Assembly (NCBI RefSeq): GCF_035582795.1
Contig: NC_134365.1
Coordinates: 222,411,887 to 222,475,886, forward strand
Source: Mycteria americana
Taxonomy: Eukaryota > Chordata > Aves > Ciconiiformes > Ciconiidae
DNA: 64,000 nucleotides
Reading direction: 5' to 3'
Position numbers and translations under genes: made by a program. The notes below the pieces were generated by a model. It did not search any database. It saw only the letters and a program-made list of their open reading frames with translations, and had not been told where the DNA came from. Within the stretch, counting starts at the first letter, position 1, and each line of letters opens with the position of its first letter. Of this stretch, positions 26,001 through 38,600 are shown piece by piece.

Positions 26001-29000
26001 GAGAATCTGGAACTAGTAACATGGCCTAGTTCCAATAAATGAGAGCAACAGTAACGCAAAACATATTGAAATTGCCTTAATGAGACTATAAAACTAAGCC
26101 CAAGTTAGTTTAGGGTATCGTGTGCACTCAGGAGCAGTGCAGGAGATTTTATTTTCAAGGGCAATTTGTTCTGATCTCGACTATGTTTTATGTATCAGAG
26201 ACCTGGGGCTTTTGCCATCTACCTGGAGCCATGGCATTTGGACATCTTTGAGTTTCTTGACTTAAAGAAGAACACTGGAAAAGAAGAGCAGCGAGCCAGA
26301 GACCTTTTCTTTGCCCTCTGGATTCCTGATCTCTTCATGAAGCGAGTTGAAACCAACCAGGTAAGAAGCTTGGTTGTTGCAGAATAGGTCTGTTAATGGA
26401 GAAACAGGTGATCAGCCCTGGGATGGAGTTTGCGAAGGGTTGCAGAGCTGTCTTCCTAGCAGCAAAGGAACTTCCCGCAAGAGCTGCTGCACCTTATTTG
26501 AGAACTAGGCTGCACAGGTAGAGAATGGAGTTGGAGAACTCCAGTGGGATACTTTGCTTCAGTGCCTGATCTTGCAGCCCATGACTTATGTACTGATCCT
26601 ATTATGCTAAATTTTTACTCTGGAGTTCCCTTAAAGCATCAAAATCTTCTTAGGAAATTGATCTTCATATGAGTGCTTGTACTTGCTTGAGAACCAGTCA
26701 TTTCAAGACTAAAAATGCAGTTTGGTCATAAATGTTCGTATAATTAATTTTTAAATAAATCTGACTAGTCTGATAAGCATCTTCCCCATGTCTGCTGGCA
26801 GAGTTGGCTCCTAGTTTTTCAGGATGGGAAGTGTAGTTTGCATGTTCCTGTTTACAGCAGGGTCTGCTGATGAAGTTGAATACCTTTAATTAACGGGGTA
26901 CCTAAAGATTTTCTCTGAATATTTTTCCTTCTTACAGGACTGGTCCTTAATGTGTCCAAATGAGTGTCCTGGCCTAGATGAGGTGTGGGGAGAGGAATTT
27001 GAGAAACTATATGAAAGGTAAGAAAAGTGAATAGATTTTTAAGCAGCGGTCATCCATTCACAGAACTGCCCTTGTTGTGTGGTATCTGGGAGCCAAAGCA
27101 CAGGTTTATGGTGTTGGCTCATAAGTGGTCGGTGAGTTCCATTATCAGGTTGACAAAAGGACAAAGATGGAGAATGTCTGCTTACTGTTTACTTCAAACT
27201 GTGACCTGCTCAAGGTAGAACTACGTATGAATGATTGTTTTAGCTTGTTAGAGGGAAATTCTGAAGTGAATCCCTGCTTAAAGCAGTCGATGGTTTTGTT
27301 TTGAACGAGTTGTATAGGATGTTGTAGTGAAGGATTTCTTTTTCCTTTAAACAAGGACAGTTCAGAGTTCACACAGTTCAGAAGTGAATGGGGTCTTGCC
27401 TGCCTGAGAACCTGATGTTGTATTAAAAATGGTTGTCTTCACTGCTATTTTTGGAGAGCCTGGAAATTATTAAGCAACATGTGCCTTGTTGCAGTTATGA
27501 GAAGCAAGGCCGTGTCCGCAGAGTGGTGAAGGCCCAGCAGCTCTGGTACGCTATCATTGAATCTCAGACAGAAACTGGCACACCGTACATGCTGTACAAG
27601 GACTCTTGCAACCGGAAGAGCAATCAGCAGAACTTGGGGACCATCAAATGCAGCAATCTGTGTACAGAAATAGTGGAGTATACCAGCAAGGATGAGGTAG
27701 GTGGAGCACAGGAACTTGAGCATTTAGGAAAGCTGAGACTGCTCCGGTTGCAGCTTTCTAGAATGTGTCTGACCATTGGTTGGGGGAGGGAACAGGTAGC
27801 TAAGAAAATTCTGGGGCTGTTTTGACTCAAGTAGTTATAGCTCTTGCACTGACTTTGTGTGTGGGTTTCCCCTCCCTTCCAGCTCCCATGGAGGATTTGG
27901 TATAAAAAGATACCCATCAAAGTGAACCTCTGAAAGCTTGAGGGAGAAGCGAGCTCTTTGGCTTGCTGGTAGCTGATGTCAGCATCTCTTCGCCTAATGA
28001 TTTAGTAGAACCATACCTCTCTTACCCCAAGACTTACATTTCGGTATCAAGTCCCCCTGAGTTCCCTGTATACTACCCTAATCTTGGTGCTCTACAGATG
28101 TGCTATGTTTGGACCGCAGCATTGCTAACAAAGGTGAAGGAAGGACATAGAAATGAGTTCGTTAATACAGCATGGGGAATTTCTAGTGCAGTAAAGCTCT
28201 TGAGGCTGTTGTAACTGAAAGTATCAGTTTCTACTGCCTGAGCCGCTAGTTGTTCTTTAGCTCACGCTCTGGCATATTCATAAAATCCTGAGTAGTCTAG
28301 AAGAGATGGAGATCCATCTTGCCTGCCTGCACTGCACAAGAAATTTTAGCTTACTTGTTTCAGTTCCCCTGGGGTTGGAAATAATATTAGTGCTAAAAAT
28401 TGTTCAAAAGAAATGTCCTGACACAGTCTGGATCTCATTGAGGTCAGCTGCTAGTTCTGGCAAGACAAGAAATGGCTAGGCTTAGTTTCGGGAAGGATGG
28501 CTTATAGGCAACAGGATTGACCAAGCCAAAGAACTGCATTTTTATGGTGATACTGATATATACTAAACCTTTTTGAATTGTTGTTACCCTTTTTGCAACT
28601 CATAAGATAGCAGAGAAATGAGGAGTGCATTTTTCCAGCCTTGTATGTTGCTTGGTTCTTTGTTTCCGTATCATTTGGATAGAGAGCATGCTCTGGGACT
28701 GAGATTGCGTTTTTTGCATGGGGTGTTGGCTGGCATGCCTGCTTTCACTGTGTTTTCTCCACAGGTTGCAGTTTGTAATTTGGCCTCTATAGCCCTGAAC
28801 ATGTACGTCACTTCAGAGCATACATACGATTTCAAGAAGCTAGCTGAAGTCACTAAAGTTATTGTCCGAAACCTGAACAAAATCATTGATATCAACTACT
28901 ACCCTGTGCCAGAGGTGAGTGCTGTGCTGAGCTGGTGTGGGGCTGAAGGCATGACCGAGAGTCTGCTGACAAAGGGCCTGTTGTTTTGTAGCACTCCCAG

Positions 29001-32000
29001 TTCAGTCTTGCGCAGAAGGAATCGGCGAGGGGTTTTGTAAACCTGTTTTGGCTAATAGCTGGGACTTCCGTTAACTACCTGTTTGCAGATGTGGCCAGTT
29101 GCTAGTGACTTCTTAAGCTTCAACCCAGAACAGTTCCTTAGTGAAGCAGTTCTAGAAAAAGCTTCCCCTTGAGATGGTTCTGCAGTTGGAATTTTTTCAT
29201 GTGTGTGGATTTCCATAAGCACAGAACAGCACTAGGAGTAGGGTGGAAAGTGGAACAGAGAGAAGGATCCTGGAAAGGTCCCAAGAAGGCGTACCTCAGT
29301 CTTGAGTTGTTGGTTTTATGCATTTTTGGGAGGGCGCATAGACAGCTTTCTGGAAGGAAAGTGGGGAGAGGGTTGGCGATTGTTGGAGAGGAATGGGAGC
29401 AGGGTTTGTTGCATTGCAAGAACATAGAAGGGCAAGCAGCGGAGCTGGGCATTGGAGGAGGCAATAAGCAAATACCCAAAGTGCGAAGCCAACCCTGATG
29501 AGGATCAGATTTTTCTAGCATGTACAATTTGAATGCATGAGTTTAAATGTTGACACGGGCCTTCCCCCCTCCCCCCCCCCCCAAAAAAGTGCTTAGTGTT
29601 CACTTCTAAATCATGGCGCTCTCTGTGTGTCAGGTTGAGCAATTAAAATTGGTGATCGCTTCTAACAAACTTAATCTGGGTCCTCAAATTCCTGCCCCAC
29701 CAAACAGCAAACAGTGGGGAACTGGGCAGAATTGGAAGGTGGGTTGTTGCAGCAGAATGGATGGCCCATAAAAGTTAAGGCAATGGTGTGGATGAAAATT
29801 CCTCTCAGAGGTCTTTTCCAACCTAACTTATTCTAGGGCTCTATGTAGTTCTGCTAAAGGTGATTGTTCTCTTTGCTTGAATGCCATGCAGGCCGAACGC
29901 TCCAACAGACGCCATCGTCCCATTGGCATTGGTGTGCAGGGCCTGGCAGATGCTTTCATCTTGATGAGGTACCCCTTTGAAAGTCCCGAGGCCCAGCGCT
30001 TGAACCAGCAAATTTTTGAGACCATTTATTATGGTGCTTTGGAAGCCAGCTGTGAACTTGCCAAGGAGCAAGGACCGTATGAAACATATGAGGGTTCTCC
30101 TGTCAGCAAAGGAGTAAGTACCAGGAACTGTCCTGTGTCAGGGCCAAAGCTACGAAAAGCAGATAACGTGACTGTGCCTGGGCTTTGATGCAGAAGGAGA
30201 TGTGTGACTGAAACACCTTAGGCTGATAATACTGCAACAGTAGAAATGGTGCTTGAGTTTTCCTCCATCATTTGGCTTCTCAAGTGCAGTCAGAAACGCA
30301 TAAGTTAAACTGAGGTGCAGAGAGCAATGACAGAAAAGCAAGACTCAGCCTGTGCTGGCTGTCCCCTTTAGCACAACTAAAAGATGGAGTGTTTGTGAGA
30401 TTATGATACAAGAGCTTTGCTGAGGCTGAATTGTAGAGAATAGTTAATAGGAATAGCAGGTCAATTTACAATGTGATTTATAAAACATGGAGAAAAGAGC
30501 TCCCTGTCTAATTTGGACTACACCTGTGTTCTTCAGATTCTTCAGTATGACATGTGGAATGTCACCCCATCTGATCTTTGGGACTGGAAGGCTTTAAAGG
30601 AGAACATTGCTAAGTGAGTAGTCGTGCGCAGTTTGTATTAGATGTAAAATACATTCGTTATGTTCTGACGGACTAGAAACAAAAGATAAGGTGCAAGGGT
30701 AAAAATGGTCCTATGTGTTTCCCCCCAGCCCCAGTAGATCTTTCTTCAAAACTGTTTTGGGGATGGTTTTCTTTCATTTTTGCTCTTACAAGCCAGAGAG
30801 AGCCCACCCTCTAGACTCTGATTTAGCTGAGCTCTTGTCATCTTGGATGCATCAGCAGAATGGTTTGTGTTCCAGTTAAACAAATGTAGTGATGTGTGAG
30901 ATGGAGTCAGCTGGGCTTGGGAATTCTTTCCCCACTGACAGGGAAAAGCAGCTGAGCCTTGAACAGCCTGAAGACAGGAATTGTTAAAGCGTGAAGTGCC
31001 TGTAATGAATTTGTTTAATTTGTGTGGGTCTAATTTTTAAATTTAGTAAATCTGTCTACTGTCTCATGTATGGGGAGGTCTCAGGCTCTTCATGGGCTGC
31101 TCGTTTTGGTTTTGCCTGAGTGCTGTGGAGTTGTGGAGTGCCTGACAGATTTTTTTCTATGCATAGAAAAAAATTTCTCATAACTAAATAATTTGGGAAA
31201 GCCTCTGATTAAAGATGAAAATAGCAAAGACTTTAGTTGTGCTCCCATGTTGACCCACGTTACAAGTTCAGTGGAGCTTCCCTTTTTTTTCCAGGTAATC
31301 TGAGGGTTTGCAAGTTTCCCTGAGAAGGTGGGATTTCTGAGCATGTGAGCTGAGAGTTCCTTGTACTGGCCTCTTAGCTCTTTGCAGACCGTATATAAAC
31401 TGTGCTATTCTTGGGTCTTTTCTGTCTTGTCTCACTTGGTGAAGCTTTCTGACTCTTGACTTTTGTTACTAGATACGGTGTCAGAAACAGCCTTCTCCTT
31501 TCTCCCATGCCAACTGCTTCTACTGCTCAGATCTTGGGCAATAATGAATCCATCGAGCCCTACACCAGTAACATCTACACACGCAGGGTCCTCTCAGGAG
31601 AGTTTCAGGTAAGCGAGACAGCTGTGGGAAAGAGCTTTTCTGGTTTCATCTCTTTGATGACTTTCACTGCTAAGAAAGACAAGATGGAGGCCACACACTT
31701 GGTAACTCAATTCAGTGAGATGTTTATGTCGAAGGCCAAAAGCGCCAAGGGGAACATCTAGCCTGTGCTGTGTGCTGGAGTAGTACAGTTTTGCATATTC
31801 CACAACAGTCATTGTGGAATATGCAAAATTGTAAGGAAGTGCTGCTTTTGTCTGGAAAACACCTTTATGAGGCCTCAGGATGACCTGCAGGAATACTTGC
31901 TAAATGAGTGATGATTAGTGAGATTATTGAAGGGACATGCATGCTATGGGAAGAGTAACCGAGACCACAGTGCTGCTTTGCACAGTCCTGAGGGAAGAGC

Positions 32001-34547
32001 TGTGTGTAAAGCACCAAACAAAACTGAAGAGGTTGCGTAAAAGCTTTACAGGTTCAGAGGGCCCCGTCATTTAGGAAAGAGTATGAAGCAGTTTGAGTTC
32101 TGGAGGCTGGAGTTAGCAAAGAGCTCTGTGTGAGACAAGGGGGATATCTAACTCTTAGGGAGGTCTGCTCTGTCCTACATCCCCTCTGGGGCGTCCCCTC
32201 GTTGATGTTAGGGAAAGCACTCCATTTCCTCCTGCCTGCAGGATCAAATCAGACACGTGCTGAGGTCAGAACAACAGGTTTATTAACCTGCTCCACTACG
32301 CAGGTCAGGTGCAGGGCTGCTGGACAGGTATCCCCAAACAGTTCCTGCAAGCAAATGTTCGCTGTTTTTTCCTCCCAAATAAACAGCCTGCACCTATTTT
32401 GTTCTTTCCCCTTCTGACCCCAGTCTTGATGATTGTTTACACCCTTATTTAGTAATTCAGGTTGTGGTCAGCAGCCCTGGTAAGTCAGATCTCTCCCTCT
32501 TGCACCTTTTGGCATTCCTCACGCAGGGGAGTTCCATACGTGCTCCTTTCACATTTGTAATGTCCAGTAACTTCTCCCATTACTGTCCTACGAGTTTAGC
32601 CCTAGGCTGGTGTCAGCCAGGCGTTGCAGACAGCCTTCTGTGTTCTGCAGTGGCCAGCAGCATCTGACATTCGTTACCCTGTTGTTTTAACCTTGGGCCT
32701 TGTCTGGCCATCTGCATACATACGTCAATGCTGACTGAAGAGCGACAGTTTGTCAGTACTGTACAAGGTCTCGTTTAACCATTTAAAACCCTGTGCACAT
32801 TGGGGCGGATTTGCCTCCTCTAGGAAGGTGTATCTGTGCCATAAGGCAGGGTGTATAGCTTAGCAGAATATACAGTGCTTTCATTCTTTAGCCTTTGCCC
32901 CTTACAGGTTGTGAATCCGCACTTGTTGAAAGATCTCACAGAGAGAGGCCTGTGGAATGAGGAGATGAAAAACCAAATCATTGCCCACAACGGCTCTATC
33001 CAGGTATGTGTGAGAAGCCAGGGAGAATGGCGCAGGGATTCCTACCAGTCTGGGAAGTGCTGGCTGGATGATTTGCCACACAGTGCTTTTGGGGTCTGCT
33101 GGATATGAGTGACTCAGCTAGCCTGGGGAGGAAAAGCTGTAATGTGTTAGAAATACGAGGGGATGTGTCTGATCTCCGTGGTAATTTGTTCCTGCTGGAG
33201 CCTGCCCGTGTTGTAGAGAAGCCCAATGGAAATGTACTACTCATTGCTAGAACAAATACTGAGTCAGGCTGCGCTACTTTATGCAGATTCTGCAAATGTT
33301 TGGATTCCCATTATCATAAAGATTATAAAGGGGTAATTTCATAGGAGGGAGTAGGCTTGAGACAGGAGCTAAGTATATGGCATCCCGTTCCAGAAGTTAC
33401 ATGTAGAAGAGTCTGTGTGGGATGGATCATTTATGCTGTGGTGTTTGAAATGCTGCTGTGACTGCTGTGCTTGGAGTCATGCATGCTAACGAAGTGCATC
33501 CCACTTGTCATGAATTTTGGGGTGGGTACTAGCTGCTGGATTGCTTTTTGTAAGACCTCCCAACTATTTAGGACAAAACAGTAATGGTCTGTTTGCAAAC
33601 AGCTTTTTCTCTCAAATTCCCCAGAATAAGCTGTCCTGTTTCAGCAAGTAAGGCTTCTTTATGCTTGGGTGCTTTCAGATGCAGAATGCTTGGATTCGGT
33701 GATAGAGTTCAGCTGCAAAAAGCCTTAGTTCTAGTCAGGACTGCTGAAGTCTCAGCAGTTGGTGAAGAATTTGATTTTACAGATACGAGCATTTGGGCAG
33801 TCACTGCTTGCACTGCATTGGAGAACTCTTCCTGTTTGTTTTAGAATATACCCGAGATTCCTGATGACTTGAAGCAACTCTATAAGACAGTGTGGGAGAT
33901 CTCCCAGAAAACTATCCTCAAGATGGCCGCAGACAGAGGAGCTTTCATTGATCAGAGCCAGTCTCTCAACATCCACATTGCAGAACCCAACTACGGCAAA
34001 CTCACCAGCATGCACTTCTATGGGTGGAAGCAGGTATCTGGGAGGGGCGGGGTGGGAGGCTTGTTCAGAACAGATAGCAAATGGGGGCTGATAAGTTCTT
34101 TCAAGAAAAGTTGGTCTCAGTGATTCGTAGAAGGGTAAACAGTCGTTTCCTTCCAAGAATCCAGTCTTACTAGTGGAAGCTCTCTCTTGAGCAGTGAAGC
34201 TCCGGATGCTTGTAGCGTTGCTCCTGTTAATCCTGACTACTAGACATCGCTGTGAGGCCGGTGCAGTGGTGTGGGCTAAGGGAGGTCGGCCTCAGCAGTG
34301 CAGAGTTTGGCTGTATTGCTTGCCTGACCTCCAGCTGATCCCAGCTCTTGCTCTGCAGGGTCTGAAGACTGGCATGTACTATCTACGGACAAAACCAGCT
34401 GCTAACCCCATCCAGTTCACCCTGAACAAGGAGAAACTCAGGGAGCGGGAGAAGGCCTCCAAGGAAGAGGAGGAGAAGGAGAGGAACAAAGCAGCCATGG
34501 TGTGCTCCCTGGAGAACCGGGATGAGTGTATGATGTGTGGCTCCTAG
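17073..34547 (+). CDS. RRM1: Ribonucleoside-diphosphate reductase large subunit (RRM1), 19 exons
   Basis: Cytosolic catalytic subunit that reduces NDPs to dNDPs with RRM2/RRM2B and carries the allosteric sites. Exons: 17073-17091, 18232-18320, 20083-20260, 20755-20855, 21519-21578, 22932-22971, 23927-24089, 24674-24815, 25488-25571, 26199-26360, 26938-27017, 27495-27696, 28765-28914, 29892-30113, 30537-30613, 31473-31608, 32908-33003, 33845-34033, 34359-34547. All have GT-AG borders and sum to 2379 nt, giving 792 residues, exactly the human length. The ATP-cone fills roughly residues 1-92. Human-numbered catalytic residues are all present: Cys218 (first complete codon of exon 8), Asn427/Cys429/Glu431 in NLCTE (exon 12), Cys444 in AVCNLAS (exon 13) and Tyr737-Tyr738 in GMYYLRT. 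The C-terminal redox pair is CMMC at 787-790. The gene looks fully functional. Confidence 0.99.
17167..17740. repeat. 53-bp minisatellite in RRM1 intron 1, about 10 copies
   Basis: The landmark TCATGGCACC recurs at 17198, 17256, 17309, 17362, 17415 and 17468, then in decayed form near 17525, 17577, 17648 and 17714. Spacing is exactly 53 for the central copies, which are nearly identical, and 52-71 for outer ones. Each unit contains GGTCCCTCTCATGGCACC followed by a TGAGAGGA(T/C)GGGACCCC segment and a CTCTGCTTTGG segment. The pattern of homogeneous centre and diverged edges is typical of a minisatellite. Confidence 0.92.
23595..23798 (+). mobile_element. CR1 LINE 3' fragment in RRM1 intron 6
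   Basis: The segment follows the CR1 3' UTR pattern: GGAGATTGGACTAGA, then a GACCTCCTGAGGTTCCTTCCAACTT-type block, then ATTATTCTGTGATTCTATG at the end. It is 5'-truncated, as nearly all CR1 copies are, and lies in sense orientation to RRM1. Confidence 0.88.
29785..29845 (+). mobile_element. Possible short CR1 3' remnant in RRM1 intron 13
   Basis: CAGAGGTCTTTTCCAACCTA followed by ACTTATTCTAGGG resembles the last 50 bases of a CR1 element. It is too short and diverged to be sure. Confidence 0.4.
31784..31833. other. Hairpin-forming inverted repeat in RRM1 intron 16
   Basis: TTTTGCATATTCCACAA at 31789-31805 is the perfect reverse complement of 31812-31828, with a six-base loop CAGTCA. Pairing extends outward to 31784/31833 through one G-T wobble, giving a 22-bp stem in 50 nt. 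It lies 176 bases past the donor of exon 16. I cannot assign it to a known RNA or transposon family. Confidence 0.75.
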
Positions 34548-35620
34548 TGGATCTGCCCTGCAGTGCCAGCAAAGCCATTCCACCTTGCTGGAGTCCTTCT
34601 AAGATAGAAGCATCTAGTATAACTTCCGGATGTAGAGGCTTGCTGGAACTGTGGCAGGAGCGTATCACAGTAGTGTATTGTAGCTTCCCCATCCAGTTGG
34701 GGGTTGGTGCACAGGTATGGATAGGGTGCATAAGAAGTTTGTATATCGCTTTAGTAGCTGGGCTTCCTGAAAACTTAAGTGCTCTTGCATGGTCTTATAT
34801 TGAACCCTATAGGCAGGACTTTTCCGGAACAGACAGGGGAAGTGCTAATGCCACTTACCTTAAAGATCTGTCCTGGGGACTTCAGACAATTCTTTTCATC
34901 TACTAAAGACTGTTACTTCAGAGGAGGAAGTAGCGGAGGAAGTCTTCAGAGGAAGAAGCAGACCTGACTGATATCTTTTTTGCTGTGATAAGACAGCAGG
35001 AAAACATCCCTAGGCTAGGTGTGTTGTACGCCTGCTATGCTGTCTGGCACGGCAAAGGAGCAATTTGTTAAGCTGAGAAAGCTGGAGTGTGTGCACGTCT
35101 GCCAGTGAGGGCCTTCTCCCATCATTTCTTACTCGCCTTGTCCCCTCCTCTTCCCTTTCCAGACAGCTTTTTAAAGGTGCAGACTGGTGGTAGGTGCGTT
35201 GCTGGAGAGTTCATCTTCTCCATCCAGCTTGACAGGGCAGAGCGTTGCTCTTGGTAAATGTTCCTTTTCAGTTCTGACCAGGAAATGGCAGAACTGCTGC
35301 AGTGCATTTTATTCTGTATTAAAAAGCCACTGTAATTTATCAGTCAGTTTGCTGTTAATGGGCTTCCATGCTGTCCTTGGCCAGAAAGCCTTCTGAAGTG
35401 CACACACCATCTTTTTTTTGAGAGTTGCATTTATCCACCCCAGCTAGTTACCTGATATTTTGAAAATAATACATTTTTACTTATCCGTGTACTTAACTCC
35501 CTGCTCTAATGCGATGGGGCTTCATCATTCAGTTCTTAAATATTTATTGAATTCATGTACCATACAACTAACCCTTTAATCCAGCCAAACTCAATAAAAT
35601 GTGGAATGTCAAAGGAATGA
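34548..35620 (+). other. RRM1: 3' UTR of RRM1 with polyadenylation signal
   Basis: About 1.05 kb of AT-rich sequence follows the TAG stop at 34545-34547. AATAAA at 35593-35598, in the context CTCAATAAAATGTGG, is the best candidate signal, placing the transcript end near 35610-35620. Earlier A-rich stretches (TATTAAAAAGCC near 35320) could give a shorter form. Confidence 0.65.
35593..35598 (+). terminator. RRM1: Polyadenylation signal AATAAA of RRM1
   Basis: Canonical hexamer about 1046 bases past the stop codon, followed within 40 bases by TG-containing sequence (GAGCAGTGGTATCTTGGG). Confidence 0.65.
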
Positions 35621-38600
35621 GCAGTGGTATCTTGGGAATACTTTTTTTGATTAAAAGTGAATTGTAGCAGCTGGAGGCTGGGGCCTTGTTTGTGAGCCCT
35701 GCACCTCCTGCACACCGTTCCTTCCAGAGAACTGTCTGAAGGCTCTCGTTGTGTAAAATGAGGCATGAACCCTGTATTTGCTGGGCATCCGTGCTTAACT
35801 CAGTAGGGTGTCTGCTGCTTTGTGTCGTTTTGAAGATTTGGGCTTACGGTAAACACAAGGAAGGGGCTGAGGTAATGCCGAGTCCATGTTTCAGTAACGT
35901 GCAAAGGAGGTTTGCTGAGTTCACAGGGCAAGCCTGGGACTATGCTAGCGGTAAGGCTTGAACTCTTGTGTCTTGTTTTTTAGTCCAGCACTTGCCCTAT
36001 TTCTTCTGCTTCTGGTTTCTCTTAGAAGGCACCACTGCAAATGCCTTGGGAAGTGTCTCTGCTTCCAAGGAAAGACTGCCAGCTCTAATCACCACTCCTG
36101 GCAGCTGTGCCACCCAAGAAATGTCACCAAAAAGATTCTGAGGGGACAGGGCTTTTTGACTAGGAAAATCCTCTTCTGAGCGAGTTTTGGAAAGTTCAGA
36201 AGTTGCAAGGGCTGGAGCAGGGCTGATGGGGAAGCAGAATCCCTCTTGCAGAACATGCTAACCTCCCCTGTTGATGGGCAGAGAGGGTTTAGTGAGAACT
36301 GAAAAACGATGTGTTAGGCTGTCAGCAGGTGTGTGGAAGGTATGGGCTAGAGGCAAAAGCCTGCTGAGGAGCTGCTGTGCAGGCTGTAAAGCAGGGGTTT
36401 AGTGCAGTTATGAAGATGCTTGTGCCTGTCTGTTCTCACTTGTTTGCTGGAGAACTGCAGTGGGATGGATGGGGTGCTGTCCCCTCTGCTGCTGCTCCCG
36501 CCCGAGCGGCGCTGACCCTTTGGTGCCTCGATGGTAGAGCGCAGGTAGGGCTGTCGAGACTGTGGCTGCTCTCTGGACCAGGGTGGGATCTCGTGCAGTC
36601 AAGGGCAGGGCTGCTCAAAGCTGAGATGCCTTCTGCAGCCAGGTCAGCAGTGAGCTGTCGCTTAATCAAATGAGCCTTTGCTTCTCGAGCATCACCAGGA
36701 GAGTTTTTGGGGTTGGGTGTAACTGGATAACGCACCGTTAATGTATCCCTGTGTAAACAGGGGTAGCTCCCGGGGGCCCTGCAGTCTAGACTCTCCCTGT
36801 TCTTGCAGTTTGCTTTTGCTGCTGCCTCTGAGGCACTCCTAAACACGAGTGCTGTTGAAATCAGCACTCCTGCCTGATCTGGTCTCCTGGGGGAAGAGTG
36901 GCTTACCCTTCCTGCTAGACAGAGAGGAGCGGTGGTTAGAGAGGTGCTGGAGTGGGGGGTGAGAGTTGCACTGAATGCTGATGCTCCTTTGGGGGGTGGG
37001 AGGGAGGCCTCGGGAGCCACCATCTCTCTCCCGTATGCAATTTGTCCTTAACCGCTGCCCTGACTATTGCTTGCCTGGCCTTTGGGCTGTCTCCTGCTGC
37101 CTGTACTGGTCCGACAGACACTTATTTCTTTAAAGACCGACCAGATACTCCTGTTGCTGTTTCCTTAATCCCCCAACTGCTATCACTAGCCAGGGAAGCG
37201 CTCTGTCATTGCTTGAGTGGGGTCAGTTTTGCTCCTTTTCTGAAATAGGCTTCTGTTACCTCTGCTGTGGTTGGGCTAAAGCAACGCTAAACAGACTGTT
37301 TCCCTCTTGAACATCTTCCCACTTGACAGCAAGGGGCTGCTGCTCTCTAGGAAATAGCTCTGAGCTACAAAGAGGAGAGAAAAAATGCTAGAGACCCAGA
37401 CTGGTGGCGACTTGACTGTGTGTGGTTCCTGGAGCAGAATGAGGGAAGCCGATGGGTTCATAGTGGTAACGTGCTGAGCGCGGGCTGCCCGATGGGGTCT
37501 GTGGGAGATGCTGAGCAAAGAGACAGGCTGAGGCCCTTCCCTTCAGCCTCGTGCACTCCGTAGCCGGGGTCCTCTCCAGACAGCCCGCGCTCGCTGCCCT
37601 TTTGTCCTATTAAAGCTGAAGTGAAGCTGGCGAGACCACCTACGTGTCTCGCCCTGAGGGTGAGAGCAAGGCAGGGATCGATGCCTGCCTTGGCCCAAAG
37701 CGCTCCTGTGGAGCGACTGTCCGTGTCGACAGAGAGGCAGCCGGGAAGAGGAGCGTGCCTCTTGCTGACAATGGGGCACTGCAACCAAAAGGTTAAAATT
37801 CATGCGAGTCGGACCAAAAGTCAGCCTGAAGGACAGTCAGTGAGGACAGGAGCCTGGGCTGTGCTCCCGGCTCGCTCTTTAGCTAACAGCCCTTGAGTGC
37901 ACAAGCAGCTCTCCCGGCTGAATCCCAAACAGTGGCACCGAAGCTGGGCACGTTCTTCCTCAGGCTGGTGTCAACGTGATCTTCGCGTAGCCTCCAGCAG
38001 CGGTCCAGCCCCCCCTCTGGAAGGTGGGAGTTACCCCATCTCCAGCTGTGTGGGGCACGTTCGTGGGAGGTGTAGGCTTGAACTTCATTGCATCTGGGCG
38101 AGCGTAACACCAAGACCTGCCACCTCCACGGTAGTTTCTGTAAGTGTCCGGCTGTCCGTCCGCAGCGGCAGCGCCTCTAACGCACTGGGGGTGCGGGTGG
38201 CTCTGGCCCCTGTGCTTGGTGCTGGCTGCGGGCGCTGAGCCTGTCCTGCAAGCAAGGACGGGATCGGTGCTTCTCTGTGGTGTCGGGTCCGGGGTGGCTG
38301 CCTGAGAGCTCTTGATTTAGCAACGTCCGGGCCTGTGCAGACCTTTCTTGGTGAGAAACTTACCCAGGAGCTCTGTTGCTGGGACTTAATGAATTTAAGT
38401 CCAGGAGGGTGCATGTTTGCTGATTTAAGAGGGCCGTCCAGCCACCGTTCACGCTGCCATCGCTGTGCTGCTGTAGCCGTCATCCAGCCGTGCTTCTTGT
38501 CAGTCCAAGAAGGAATCGCTTTTATTGCCGTGGACTGTGCTGCCTTGCGACTGCTCATGCCAACAGATGGGAGGTGGTGGGTAGGAGCGGCTGAGGAACG

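Noticed and set aside
31784-31833. tRNA or tRNA-like gene
   Set aside because: The hairpin is a single stem without A/B box promoter elements or cloverleaf arms.
32130-32720. Possible LTR-like fossil in RRM1 intron 16
   Set aside because: A TTTATT and T/C-rich composition suggested an antisense LTR fragment, but I could not define ends, a target-site duplication or any internal part, so I do not call it.
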